A stretch of 64,000 nucleotides of DNA, taken from Anthracocystis setariae (taxonomy: Eukaryota; Basidiomycota; Ustilaginomycetes; Ustilaginales; Ustilaginaceae). The notes under the pieces are model-generated. The model was not told the origin of the DNA. It did not search any database and worked only from the letters and a program-made list of their open reading frames with translations. The DNA is taken from assembly GCA_928724745.1 (NCBI GenBank), contig CAKMXJ010000039.1:1116001-1180000 (forward strand), read 5' to 3'. Numbering within the stretch: the stretch's first letter is position 1; each line of letters starts with the position of its first letter. The position numbers and the translations under genes are program-made. This document shows, in pieces, positions 51,289 through 61,822 of the stretch.

Positions 51289-52715
51289 GGAAGAGTCAGT
51301 CGTGTTGATCATCGTTTGCTCTCTTGTCCGCGGCCTTCGCTTTGAGGCTGTTGGAGGAGGGACTGCAGCATATATTCGCTGCTGCCGTCCTGTCATAGTC
51401 GCCTGCAACATGTCAAGCAATGTCAGTGGATTGGAACTTGTTCATGAACTGCCGATCGGTGTGTGACTCTTTGTGTGTTGTGTTAATGAAAGCTGTCCAA
51501 AGCGAAGCTAAGAAGTGTGATTTGACGTCGATCGTTGTTCACTTTAGCCGTGCTTATGGTGGAGGTTCAATTACGACGCAATACAGGGGTCAGAGATGTG
51601 GTTTCTTCTTCACATAGCAATAGGCACTTGAGCGAGTGAGCGAGTGAGTGAGTGAGTGAGTCACGGTTCAGTGAGCTGGAGGTTGTATCAGCAGAGCGAG
51701 GAGGGCCAGGTCAGGTTGCATTGCTGCGTGGCTGCGTGCCCAGCCAGCCAGCTAAGCGGCAAAGTCCGACGAGACCCTGAAATCATCTAAATCCACATTT
51801 TTATGTTCTTTTTTTTTTTTTTTTATTATTTCGTTTCGTGTGGGTGAGAACGGTGCTGCAGCGGTGTAGTGTACTCTTTCACATCACAAAAAAAAGAAAA
51901 AGAAAAAAAAAGAAAAGTGGCGCCCCCCCCTGGCTACAGGATTCCTTGAAATCACACTTGACTGCAGCAGCTGCGCACGATCCATATGAATGCTCAGCTA
52001 AACTGGCGGGCGGAGAGAGCATCTCGGCTTGCAGGCAGAGTAGATCGTAACGCAGGGTCTCGGGTTTGGGCCATTGCGGTCGTTTGCTTCTTTCTGACCT
52101 ACTTCTCTACAAACGTCACCACCACAATCATACATACATACGCTCACCCACCGCCATTTGTCTTCGTCTTCGGAAGAGCGTCATCCAAGCCAACAAGCGC
52201 TGCCTGCTCGTTTCGGTTCAGCGCTGCTCGGCATCCAGACGCGAGCTTGTCACATCAGACTGGAATCCTACACGACGGTCTCCAAGCACGTTTGTTTGCC
52301 CTGCTCAACCAACTCTCGTTAGCTCCATCATACCCAGCGAGCCAATCGTACGACATTGCCACTTTCGACTTGCTTATGCCGACATCTCTCTGTCTAACAG
52401 CATTCGTATCGCACAGCTTCGATCCCGCAAGCATACAGAGACTCAGTTCGCCCCAGTCCTCCTCCAAGCCCTAGCACGTTTCTTCGTCGTCAGGACATCC
52501 TCTATCTACGTCTCTGGAGCATTCATCCTCTTGGCAGGCATAGCCAGGAAGCTGTCAGGACGCCGCGCTCACCACGCCTACCACACAGTCCCCCGGAGGA
52601 TCGAAATCCCAAGAGAGCCAGGATCGACTCGAACCCGTCCAGCTTTCGTCGTCCTCCTGGGATCGGACATCCCCACCCATCTCATCCTCTCAGATCCGAC
52701 GACCAAATCGACACC
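51289..52715. other. Intergenic region, zinc-finger regulator / GID7
   Basis: A GAGT tandem run (51633-51661), a T run (about 51811-51824) and A-rich/C-rich tracts (51889-51930) are present. The last 330 nt before GID7 are ATG-free and look like leader. No gene is supported. Confidence 0.5.
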
Positions 52716-54956
52716 ATGACTCAGCAGTCTAGGTCTAGCTCCAACGGCAATGCCTCCAACGCCAAGTCGACAGATCTCGATGTCGATCCATATTCCACCA
52801 ACGGCAGCACTTCTGGATACCGCAACGGCAAGGCAGCTGCTTACGGTGCAGATGAGTATGTCGATGCTCCTGTCTTCCAACCGTTGTATCCCGGCAGCTC
52901 GATTGATCGTAGGGAGATGGTCAAGCTTACGTTGCAGTCGTTGCGTGAATTGGGCTACGACTCAGCAGCCAAAGCGCTTGAAGTAGAGTCTGGCATCATC
53001 CTAGAGCACCCCTCTATCACCGCTTTCCGTACCGCTGTACTCAGTGGTGATTGGAGGAATGCTGAAAGACTCCTCATCGATGGCCTCGCATACGCAGCAC
53101 GTCGCATCCGATCCTCTCGAGGCTACAATCTGGCAACGTCCGGCAGCACATCGCTTGACGCTAATCCTTCTTCATCAACCGCATCATCTTCACCTTCACT
53201 TCCAGCAACGATAGAATCACCAAGTCAAGACCTCATCGATACGGTTCTACGCCGACCCGACCTCGTCAGTCTAAGATCCATCCGCTTCATGATTCAAAGG
53301 CAGCGCTACCTCGAGCTCGTCGAGGCTCGACAAACAAAAAAGGCACTCAATGTATTGCGAGAAAAGCTCACTCCTCTGAGTCACGACACTTCGCAGCTCC
53401 ATCATCTTTCCAGCTTGGTCATCACAGCATCGGCCGAACAGCTGCATGCCCGTGCTGGATGGGACGGGGCAGCAGGTCAATCGCGCCGTCTGCTCATGAT
53501 GGAGATCGAATCAGCGGTCTCGCCCACCGTGATGATCCCCAGTCGTCGATTGCCCCAACTGCTCGAACAAGCGCAGAGCTACCAGAAACAGCAAGATCCT
53601 TTCTTCAACCAACCCCACGGCGCTCATTTCTCCCTTCTTACAGACCATCGCTCCGACAGATCAGTGTTTCCATCTCAGATCGCACGCACTATCCAAGACC
53701 ACCACGACGAGGTCTGGTGCCTCTCCTTCTCTCACGATGGTGCCAAGCTTGCAACCGCAGGAGCGGACAAGACCATCCTCATTTGGAGTGTGCAGGACGA
53801 TTACAAGCTTTTGCAGAAGTTTGTCCCCTTGTCCGATAGCATCACGTCGGTGACTTGGTCGCCAAACGACAAGCGATTGCTCGTCACCTCTGACGTCGAC
53901 GTGACGCTTTGCCAAGTCGATACAGGTGGCATGCAGACGCTTCGTGAACACAACTATACCGTTGCCACAGCCACATGGTTACCGGACGGTACAGGCTTTG
54001 TCACGGGGGGCATGGACGGCAAGATCGTCTGGTGGGACGTACAAGGTCGCGTCCTACATAAGAAGAGCACCTTCCCCTTTCGCGTCCTGTCCGTTGTCGC
54101 TTCGGCCGACGGCAACCATTTGGTCGCATTGAGTGCACGAGAAGTCGCACCAAATCCCATTGCTTCCTCTTCGAATCGAGGAGGTCACAACAGCTCACCT
54201 GCTGCTTTGACTGCTGCAGATCAGATGAGCGACATTTCTTCGCCCAGCAATGCTTCGACCGAATTTGGTCACGATCGAGCTCATGTAGACGCACCGGTCG
54301 ACTTGGGTGGAGGATCGCGCACGATGGGATCCGAGAAGAACCGCATCCACTTTATCAATCTGCGTTCACGAGAGGAGGTTGGCTCCATCTATCTTCGCGA
54401 GGAGATGGTCAGCCTCGCTGTCAGCCGCGACTCAAAGTACGCGCTCATCAACGTTCGTCCCAACGAGCTGCAAATGTGGGACATTCATCGGCAAAGTTTG
54501 GTCAGACGCTTCAACGGACATAAGCTACAGAAACACGTCATCGGTTGTGGCTTTGGTGGTATCGATGAGAACTTCGTCATCTCTGGCAGCGAAGATGCCA
54601 AGATCTACGTTTGGCACCGTGCCACAGGGCGGCTTATCGAAACACTCAGCGGTCATGAGGGAGGTAGTGTCAACGAGGTTGCTTGGCATCCGATCGATGC
54701 GCTTACCATTGCATCCTGCGGTGACGATCACACTGCGCGCATCTGGCGACCGGGAGGAAAGGCGCCTTTAGCACCAGCATTCAAGACCGATCCTCTGCCT
54801 GCATCCGACGACTCGGAAGTGAGCGGTGCAGCTAACCCTTTCCCCTGGAGTCACTCTGATCCGTCCAGCGCAGGTGACTTGGACATGATGCGATCTATCC
54901 ACGAAGCCATGGACGAAGAAGACGCGGATGAGCGTACTTCATCACCTGAAATCTGA
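52716..54956 (+). CDS. GID7: GID7/WDR26-like subunit of the GID/CTLH ubiquitin ligase
   Basis: The single exon gives 746 residues (yeast Gid7 745). After a Ser-rich N-terminus comes a LisH motif (MVKLTLQSLRELGYDSAAKA, residues about 67-99) and a CTLH region (HPSITAFRTAVLSGDWRNAE). A seven-bladed WD40 propeller starts with DHHDEVWCLSFSHDGAKLAT and ends with ASCGDDHTARIWRPG. One blade carries a long insert (about residues 480-530) and another has the SGSEDAKIYVWHR repeat. Gid7 bridges GID complexes into a ring and directs degradation of gluconeogenic enzymes in yeast. The C-terminal tail is acidic. Confidence 0.9.
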   Translation: MTQQSRSSSNGNASNAKSTDLDVDPYSTNGSTSGYRNGKAAAYGADEYVDAPVFQPLYPGSSIDRREMVKLTLQSLRELGYDSAAKALEVESGIILEHPSITAFRTAVLSGDWRNAERLLIDGLAYAARRIRSSRGYNLATSGSTSLDANPSSSTASSSPSLPATIESPSQDLIDTVLRRPDLVSLRSIRFMIQRQRYLELVEARQTKKALNVLREKLTPLSHDTSQLHHLSSLVITASAEQLHARAGWDGAAGQSRRLLMMEIESAVSPTVMIPSRRLPQLLEQAQSYQKQQDPFFNQPHGAHFSLLTDHRSDRSVFPSQIARTIQDHHDEVWCLSFSHDGAKLATAGADKTILIWSVQDDYKLLQKFVPLSDSITSVTWSPNDKRLLVTSDVDVTLCQVDTGGMQTLREHNYTVATATWLPDGTGFVTGGMDGKIVWWDVQGRVLHKKSTFPFRVLSVVASADGNHLVALSAREVAPNPIASSSNRGGHNSSPAALTAADQMSDISSPSNASTEFGHDRAHVDAPVDLGGGSRTMGSEKNRIHFINLRSREEVGSIYLREEMVSLAVSRDSKYALINVRPNELQMWDIHRQSLVRRFNGHKLQKHVIGCGFGGIDENFVISGSEDAKIYVWHRATGRLIETLSGHEGGSVNEVAWHPIDALTIASCGDDHTARIWRPGGKAPLAPAFKTDPLPASDDSEVSGAANPFPWSHSDPSSAGDLDMMRSIHEAMDEEDADERTSSPEI

Positions 54957-55494
54957 TGCCATCGCCTCTCACAAGCGCAAGCTTTTCTGAACCTATCTGT
55001 CTTCACTTCAAACTCACCATTCATATAGTTCCAAGTTTCGGTCCCTGTTGCTGTTCCCCATATCCACGTACCATGTTTGTTTATGCAGCCTCGTTCTCCC
55101 CCGCAAGTTTCCCGTCGAACACTCTGTGTTCGTTGTCGTTGTTTTCCTCTTGTATCTCCAGCATCGTATCCTTGTCCTGAATCCTATCCTTGTTGCATCT
55201 CAGTTGTGAACATTGCTAGATAGTGTTGCATGTTGTCGATCTTGTGTGGGCTCATCCATGGAGTGCGATCCGATTTTCCCGATCCGCCAGATCCGATCCC
55301 ATCGGATCGGATCGTTGTGTGTTGTTTTCGGCGGAACGCGAAAAGAAGAATTTACGGCGGCTTCGCTTTGACCACACATCGTCGGTCTCATTTGATCTTC
55401 ACTCTTCCACGTCTCGTATACAAGTGTCACTTGGCTCATCACCCACTTTTCCAACTTGGTCGCATCACTCACACTCTAGTTGGGTCTGGAAAAG
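54957..55494. other. Intergenic region, GID7 / NUP133
   Basis: Both flanking genes are on the plus strand. The palindromic repeat of GATCC/GGATC units near 55267-55312 is the only notable pattern. No gene is supported. Confidence 0.45.
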
Positions 55495-58400
55495 ATGTTC
55501 ACGACACCTTCTCGAGCAAGGGATGCTCGCTCATCCACACCGCTCGCAGGCACATCTCGCTCAGTTCGAGCTGGTACGCCCGTGTTTGGCGGTCACGATC
55601 CCATTTCTCCACCGTCTTTCCTCTCACCGACCACGTTCCGTGCCGAAGCTGGCGTGCATGTGGATGCAGGCGAGGTGTCCAGTAGCTCGCTGTTCTTGGG
55701 TGCAGCGACAGCAAGAAGGGGAACGAGGGCTCGGCCGCGACCAAGTTCGATGCTCGCTCCGACTGGGCCCAACGTCTCCTTGCTCAGTCCTGGAAATGCG
55801 TTCGATAGGGAGGCTTCGGTGATCAGCCACGACGATGATATGCGTTCGGTTGCTGATAGCGTTCATTCCACTTCTCAGGCTGGTTACGGTCGCCGTCCTG
55901 TTCTGGCCACAAAGGATACCAAAGCGCAGCTCGAGGAAGGCACCGTTCTGCTTGGCGATCAATGGATGCATGTCTCAGCATACTCACACCTCCCCTCGGA
56001 AGTACTCGAGTTACTCGACGAAGCCGATCTCTACATCGATGCATTCCAGGGTCATTTGGATGTTCAAACTGGGTACGCATGTATGCTCTCCCGCACACAG
56101 TGCTTCGTGTGGAACTACTCGAGCCGCGGCATTGGCACTGGTTCGCCAACCTGCTTTGTCTTCCCCGTGCCGCAATATGCTTCGTCCAGCATGTCGGCGA
56201 TCAACGACCTCTCCCATGCCTGCTTCCTCCCGCGCGGAACTAACCGCGAACCAGCTCTCTTGCTCGTCGCACCCGATGGACAGACCTGTCTTTGGGAAGG
56301 CATCTCTTCATCTCTCACCCGTTCCGACCGCGCTCAACGCATCTCGACCCCTCTTTCCAGCTCGTCGGAAACCATCGTGCAGCTGCAGCGCGTCGATGAG
56401 TCCACCGTGATCCTCGCTACCAGCCAGTCGCGCTTGCTGCGCGTGTCGGTAGGCAGCCGGGCGGGCGTCCTTCAAGCCGAAATCCGACCCTTCTCCCAGC
56501 CCAGGGGCCTACTCGGTCGGCTCTTTGGCTCAACATCGGCCATGGGCTCAAGCAACGACTCGATCAACTCGATCACCGTCTCCCCCGCCAGCGTCTCCAA
56601 ACAGGGACGCGACGTCTACGCGATCGGCAGAAAGACGCTCCAAAAGTGGCAAGTGCTCGAATCGGGATCGGAGCGACTCGTTGCCGAGCAGGACATTCAA
56701 CAGGTTGTAGCGAGCAGTGCACTTCAGCTTTCCGATGAGCGATACTCGGCCGCCCAAAGTTTGGCTTTTGAGATCCTCGATGGTGCCGTTCAGAGCGACG
56801 GCAAGTTGGTGCTGCTCTTCTCGCAAGCGAAGGCAGAGCACGCACCGCTCAACTACGGATTGGCGACGCTGGATGCGGTCAAGGATGCCGGTTCGTTTGT
56901 CGTGGCTAGCATTCAGATGCTCAACTACTCTGCGTTTGCCGATCCTCGGCCGTACGCTACGCCGAGCTTGAGTCTGCCCAATGGCGGACCGGCGGCTTTC
57001 ATCACTTTTGCCAGCACGGTGGTTGCTAAGCAGCTGGAAAGCGGGTGTGAGTCGTTTGAGGAGGTGGTTCAGCTTAAGGACGATGTCAAGAACAGGTTCA
57101 TCGGTTCTGGCTGCGACACCATCTCGGTGGGCGCAGACAGAGCTGTGGCTGCGCTTTCGTTGATCTCGGCCACGTCTGGATCGCTTCTGGTCGAAACGAG
57201 CATCAACGAGATCCGCACGCGATGCACGGCCTACTCGTCCTCGGCCGACCGCCAGCGTGCAGACACGGAACGACTCAAGGGTAAACTCGAACAAGCGCTC
57301 TACTACTCGGAATCGGCACTGAACCCGCTCACTTTTGGACTGCCCGCCCATCTGCAGGGTACGCTCATGACGGCATGCGAGCAGCTGTCCAAGGAGCTGC
57401 TGACCATGTCCAACCCGATCGCGCACAGTGTCAAGCCGTCGGTGGATCTGCGTGTGGCGCTCAAGGATCGGTTGGGCAAGATGAGGTTCATGGTCAAGTT
57501 TGTGGCGCAGTGTGGACATTTGGAGAAGCTGCCGCAGACGACCAGGCGGAGGTTGCGCGCGGATGCCGAGTTGGCGTGTGCGCTCGGCGAGCTGTGGGTG
57601 TATCAGAATGAGTTTTATTCGACCGTGAGTGCGGGTGCGAGTGCGGGGGGGCAGTCGAGTCCGCTCGCGCGCGCGATCGAAGCGGTTATGGCCGAGGCAG
57701 GCCTCGGTAGTTCAGCGGATGATGTGGTCAGGAAGTTCTTCCGTCAGCATTCGGACCTTACATCGAGGGTGTTGGACAGGTTGCTTCGGCATGCAAAGAG
57801 TGCATCGGCTCAACCGCTGCGCTCGCGATCCCTCGACGTATTGGAACTCAACAGGACCACGCTTTCGGCGTTCCGAGCCGCGCTGCGCTACCGAACCGAG
57901 TCGGGACCTCTGTATGGCATCTCGACGTCAACGCAAGCCGTGTTCGAACCCTGGACAGCCGAGGCTACGTCGATCTCGCTGCTCGAAACGCTGTACTCGC
58001 TGACGGTCAACGTGATTCCGGATCGCACGCGCGAATTCGGCTCGGCGATCGATGCCGCCACCGAGTTCTCTTCGGCTGGGGACGAGGCGAAGCGCGAACA
58101 CCGCGTGCAGCTCGAATTCAAGGCGCAGCTGTGCTCGCTCGCCGAGATCGCACTAGCCTCGTACGAGCAGCGACTGGAATACCTGGATGCCGCGGCGACG
58201 CAGGATACGGCGTATGAACGCGAACTCGCCGTGTTCGCGACAACATACCGCAGTGCTCGGCCGCAGTTTATCAAGCCCCTCGTGGGCGTAGGTCGGAGCG
58301 ATCGCGCTTTCGGGTTGGCCGAACAGTATCGCGATTTCAGGACGTTGGTCGAGCTGGCCAACGAACCGGGGTTGAGGTCCGAGTCGAGGCTGGATGCGTA

Positions 58401-59505
58401 TGTGGACAAGTATGGCGAGGCGTTTGCGTTTGAGTACTACGCGTGGTTGATCGAGCAGGGTCGACCTCGGGTGGTGTTGGAACAGAAGCGGGCGTATTCC
58501 GAACTGGTGCGCGCGTTTTTGGACAAGGGAGGGAATGAGAGGATTGCATGGTTGCACGATCTCGCGTTGGGTCGGTTCCAGGACGCTTCGAGTCGGTTGG
58601 AGAAGTTGGGGTTGGCGGAGGGTAAGTTGGGGCAGAGGAAGATGATGGTTTCTCTAAGTAAGCTTGGGTTTTTGAGCACGCTAGGGGTGGACGAGATTCG
58701 GACGGTGGGCGTACAGAAGCAGGTGGAGTTTTTCGATGATCATTTGGATTTGATGGCGGTTCAGGAGTCGTTGGTGGTGTTGTGGGAGAATGCGATTGGT
58801 GGGTTGCCCTCGGAGTTGCCTAGGGGGGGAAGTGACGAGGCGGGACGGTTGGCGGTGCAGATCGTCGATACGGTGGCTAAGCGGTTGCGCGAGTACCCCG
58901 CGTATAGGGAGCATTATATCGGCTTGGTCGCCAAGTTGTTGTTTCAAGGCGAGTATGTGGACGAGGAGGATCTGATCGATCTGTTGACGCTTAAGGATGC
59001 ACCGCAGAATCAGCTTGAGGACTTTGCCACGGCGATCAAGGTTTGGGTCAGAACAAAAGATGTTCCCCACCAACGACTCATCGCTTCCCTTCATGCGATT
59101 TGGAGAAGAGCAATCATCAGGGACGACTGGATAGCTCTATCCGAAACTACCAACGTCAGCGATCAAGTCTTGCTCGCAGATCTCAAAGCCACCGCACTCT
59201 ACACACTCCTCTCCGAAATTCTGGTCGACGAAACCAACGCAAACGCCTACGTCGATATCACCCACCTCACCACCACCCAGCACGACCAAGCAAGAGCATT
59301 GTTCGAGGCAAGAATGACTCATACTACCCCCGACCATTGGATCTCGCTAATGATCCAGGATAACGCCAAGGAGGTCGCAACGGTCAAGACGTTTGTTAAC
59401 GATTCCGATTTGCCCAGATTAGTCGCTGAACTCGCTTCGCATGCCGCTACACAGTCCAACACAAACTCTCAGCTTGCGTCCAACGATAATAGCATGATCG
59501 ATTAA
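55495..59505 (+). CDS. NUP133: NUP133-like nucleoporin of the Y complex
   Basis: The single exon gives 1336 residues from the ATG at 55495; the frame 15 bases earlier starts with TTG. The N-terminal 130 residues are Ser/Arg-rich. A beta-propeller region then follows, with CFVWNYSSRGIGTGSPTCFVFPVP typical of the Nup133/Nup155 family propeller, and from about residue 600 a long alpha-solenoid (Nucleoporin C-terminal family). An ArfGAP1-type membrane-sensing helix may lie in the propeller loop (GLLGRLFGS). NUP133 forms the tail of the Y-shaped scaffold complex of the nuclear pore. It is longer than yeast and human homologues (about 1157) because of the N-terminal extension. It converges with the secreted gene at 59642. 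Confidence 0.85.
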   Translation: MFTTPSRARDARSSTPLAGTSRSVRAGTPVFGGHDPISPPSFLSPTTFRAEAGVHVDAGEVSSSSLFLGAATARRGTRARPRPSSMLAPTGPNVSLLSPGNAFDREASVISHDDDMRSVADSVHSTSQAGYGRRPVLATKDTKAQLEEGTVLLGDQWMHVSAYSHLPSEVLELLDEADLYIDAFQGHLDVQTGYACMLSRTQCFVWNYSSRGIGTGSPTCFVFPVPQYASSSMSAINDLSHACFLPRGTNREPALLLVAPDGQTCLWEGISSSLTRSDRAQRISTPLSSSSETIVQLQRVDESTVILATSQSRLLRVSVGSRAGVLQAEIRPFSQPRGLLGRLFGSTSAMGSSNDSINSITVSPASVSKQGRDVYAIGRKTLQKWQVLESGSERLVAEQDIQQVVASSALQLSDERYSAAQSLAFEILDGAVQSDGKLVLLFSQAKAEHAPLNYGLATLDAVKDAGSFVVASIQMLNYSAFADPRPYATPSLSLPNGGPAAFITFASTVVAKQLESGCESFEEVVQLKDDVKNRFIGSGCDTISVGADRAVAALSLISATSGSLLVETSINEIRTRCTAYSSSADRQRADTERLKGKLEQALYYSESALNPLTFGLPAHLQGTLMTACEQLSKELLTMSNPIAHSVKPSVDLRVALKDRLGKMRFMVKFVAQCGHLEKLPQTTRRRLRADAELACALGELWVYQNEFYSTVSAGASAGGQSSPLARAIEAVMAEAGLGSSADDVVRKFFRQHSDLTSRVLDRLLRHAKSASAQPLRSRSLDVLELNRTTLSAFRAALRYRTESGPLYGISTSTQAVFEPWTAEATSISLLETLYSLTVNVIPDRTREFGSAIDAATEFSSAGDEAKREHRVQLEFKAQLCSLAEIALASYEQRLEYLDAAATQDTAYERELAVFATTYRSARPQFIKPLVGVGRSDRAFGLAEQYRDFRTLVELANEPGLRSESRLDAYVDKYGEAFAFEYYAWLIEQGRPRVVLEQKRAYSELVRAFLDKGGNERIAWLHDLALGRFQDASSRLEKLGLAEGKLGQRKMMVSLSKLGFLSTLGVDEIRTVGVQKQVEFFDDHLDLMAVQESLVVLWENAIGGLPSELPRGGSDEAGRLAVQIVDTVAKRLREYPAYREHYIGLVAKLLFQGEYVDEEDLIDLLTLKDAPQNQLEDFATAIKVWVRTKDVPHQRLIASLHAIWRRAIIRDDWIALSETTNVSDQVLLADLKATALYTLLSEILVDETNANAYVDITHLTTTQHDQARALFEARMTHTTPDHWISLMIQDNAKEVATVKTFVNDSDLPRLVAELASHAATQSNTNSQLASNDNSMID

Positions 59506-59641
59506 TCTCTCCACTGTCCACCCCCTTCACAAGTCAGATCAAATGATGAAAACACACTACTCTTTTTTTTTTCTCCTTCGAAGCGTTGTGAGAAGGACTA
59601 CATTTTTCAACTAAAACACGCTCGGGTGTGTTGACGGGGGG

Positions 59642-59794
59642 CTAAAGCTTCCTAGCAACTTGTGAAAATGCATTTTCGGTTTGTTGCAAGCTTTCTTGCC
59701 CATCGGCTCGGGTTAGGATGGGTTCGAGTTGCTTGTAGAATTGGGTCAGGAAGTGATCGTGCTCTGTTGTTCGGATTGTTCCCGTTGGCAGAGC

Positions 59795-59851
<57 letters not shown>

Positions 59852-60218
59852 CCCCCGACGTTAGCAGTCTTGACACCAAATACTCGGAATCTGCGAAGGG
59901 GCAAGAAAATTTGATCGACTTACCTCGATCGACGGTGATGTAGTTGTTTTTCAGCCCGTGTTGCCACATTGCACTGAGCCTTTCTTTTTCGATATCGGTC
60001 ATGAAGCGTTCCAGTTGACCATAGTACGTTTGTCTAAGATCGAGAGGTTGAGGAGATTTGCGGAATCGAGAGAGGAGGCTGTTGAACTTTTTCGGTTTCG
60101 ACGAACTAGAAGATGCACCTGTGCCAGTGCCAGTGTCTGCGCATCTTACGTCGTTGATGAACAGCAACAGTGTTCCGACGAGGAAAAGCAAGAGCGTGGT
60201 GAAGTGGAAGGTGCGCAT
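59642..60218 (-). CDS. Small secreted protein, candidate effector A
   Basis: Two exons, 60218-59924 and 59793-59642, give 148 residues. The ATG at 60218 was chosen because it starts a clear signal peptide: MRTFHF, then a 17-residue hydrophobic core, with likely cleavage after CA near residue 32. The mature part has a Gly/Ser/Thr linker, then a charged helical region (RQTYYGQLERFMTDIEKERL, EHDHFLTQFYKQLEPIL). There are no cysteines after the signal peptide and no known domain. The donor is GTAAGT. The acceptor is preceded by an (AC)n and (CT)n microsatellite that acts as its pyrimidine tract. A TATA-like box lies at 60319-60325. The effector role is inferred from size, secretion and neighbours only. 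Confidence 0.75.
59795..59847. repeat. (TG)7(AG)20 compound microsatellite at a splice acceptor
   Basis: TG units at 59795-59808 run into AG units to 59847. On the minus strand this reads (CT)20(CA)7 directly before the acceptor AG of secreted protein A. Confidence 0.95.
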
Positions 60219-60318
60219 CGGTGTCGACTGTAGCAATCAAGGTGGTCTCCAAGATTGTAATGGTTGGTATGGATTGCCGACGTCGTGGGTTGGCAGCAAG
60301 CTCTCTTTTCTTGAAGGG

Positions 60319-60325
60319 TATTTAT
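60319..60325 (-). promoter_or_regulatory. TATA-like box of secreted gene A
   Basis: ATAAATA on the minus strand, about 100 bp upstream of the ATG at 60218. Confidence 0.45.
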
Positions 60326-61399
60326 CCCAAAAATGTTGCGTGAGCGCAACCGATTGTTTCCGTATGTCTCCGGCGTTTTCGGTCTTCCTCCAAGTACTGT
60401 AAGAGCTCGACGCTTTCGCCTAAACCCGAACCGACCTGTAAAGACCCCTTTGGCATAAACCAGTCGAAGAAAGATCGATGGACGAGAGCTTCAGGCATCC
60501 GAAGCGGGAGCACGAGTTTCTTCGACACACGGATGTCCAAATGCTTCCTGCGAGAAATGAGGTGCGGTACTGTACCGAACTTCATTTCAGCATCGACATG
60601 GCGAACCATCAAGACTAAAAAGTCGACGTGGGCGCGTTATGCACTGTGGGAGAACTTAGACCGTGTGAATCGGTCATTGATCACTTCAATCTGCTCAAGC
60701 AGCTTGCATGCCGGCAAGTATGGCACGCAGTGGGCCTCAGATGACCCACCGGGCAAAACAATCGTTCCTGACTACCGACGGTGCTTGCTGGTAGGACCGA
60801 GAGCCTGTCGTTAGCTACATAAGCTCAGGAGAGGGTCGCCACTACAGCGTTCTGAACTGGTGGGACAGCATGCCATTTCAGTCGATGCCGATAGTCGCGG
60901 CTTTGTATCGAGACCACAACCGATCTTTGCTGTTCGGATCGATGGTCGAAAATTGCGAGACGATATCCTCTTGATAATTCGTGTCCACTGTATGTTGCAA
61001 AGATATCCAACAAAATCGATGAGATGAAGTCCATCTGACCCCAAAAGCATCTCAATGGCCAGGTACAGAGTCGCATTGGCTACAGTGTCAGAGCTTTGCA
61101 TATGAAGCGCAAATAGCCTGCTGGCTGATCTCGGAAGCTACTATAGTAGGGATGAAGATGCAACGAAGGTAGGAAGGCTCAGGATACAGTGGGTTCTGAC
61201 TTTTAGCTGTCTCGAGGTCGGCGATGCCTGCAAAATGAACGATGCAGAATGAGCCGCATTCGCATTTCATTAGGAGCGCGATGGCGTCGCTGTTCGAAAG
61301 AACAAGCGGTGGCCGAACATAGGGGTAACTTTTACAGTAGTGGTTGTCACTGTGTGAGCACATGTGACGATTGAATCGTCTAAATACAGTCCGAGTCAC
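60322..61399 (-). pseudogene. Broken protein-coding relic (unidentified, possibly effector-like)
   Basis: On the minus strand, one reading frame from 61101 down to 60322 is protein-like but interrupted by three stops, near 60811, 60763 and 60638. A piece in another frame (61399-61088) overlaps its upstream end, consistent with a one-base frameshift. The most protein-like stretch lies at 60322-60612, with an in-frame ATG at 60612 and motifs such as HRSFFDWFMPKGS and ESVELLQYLEED. The stretch just before it contains GGSSEAHCVPYLPACKLL. I do not recognise a family. It could be a decayed gene, or a multi-exon gene whose stops fall in introns, since a TAG and GTAG occur at one of them. The plus strand here shows nothing better. 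Confidence 0.35.
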
Positions 61400-61752
61400 G
61401 CGATCACGAACGGGTAGAGAACAACTTAGCAGAATAGGCGTAGAGGATCAAGCAATATGCTTGAGAAGGCGAAATCACTTTGGCGACGAGGTGATGTCAA
61501 GACGTTCCCACGTTGCCGTCTCACGGACTTGATCTCTCCGTTCTACAGTCCGGTCCAGTGATCCCGTTTTCTCACGCCTCGTCATGACACTAGTTCCTGA
61601 CGCGTGACGACCTCGAGTACACTTGAATAACGGTGTGACCTTCATTGAGACAGCTCGACAGTCGGTCAAGTTGGTATCGTGAAGATCAGACAACTTCTTG
61701 AACTGGTTACTGGTTCTGAACAGTACTTAAAGCCTAGCTCTAGACCGTTCTA

Positions 61753-61759
61753 CTATATT
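61753..61759 (+). promoter_or_regulatory. TATA-like box of secreted gene C
   Basis: CTATATT, about 65-70 bp upstream of the ATG at 61823. Confidence 0.45.
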
Positions 61760-61822
61760 CACCTCCTTCAACCCCTATCTCAAGTGGCACCTGATCCAGC
61801 CGTACCTCTGATTCCGTTCATC

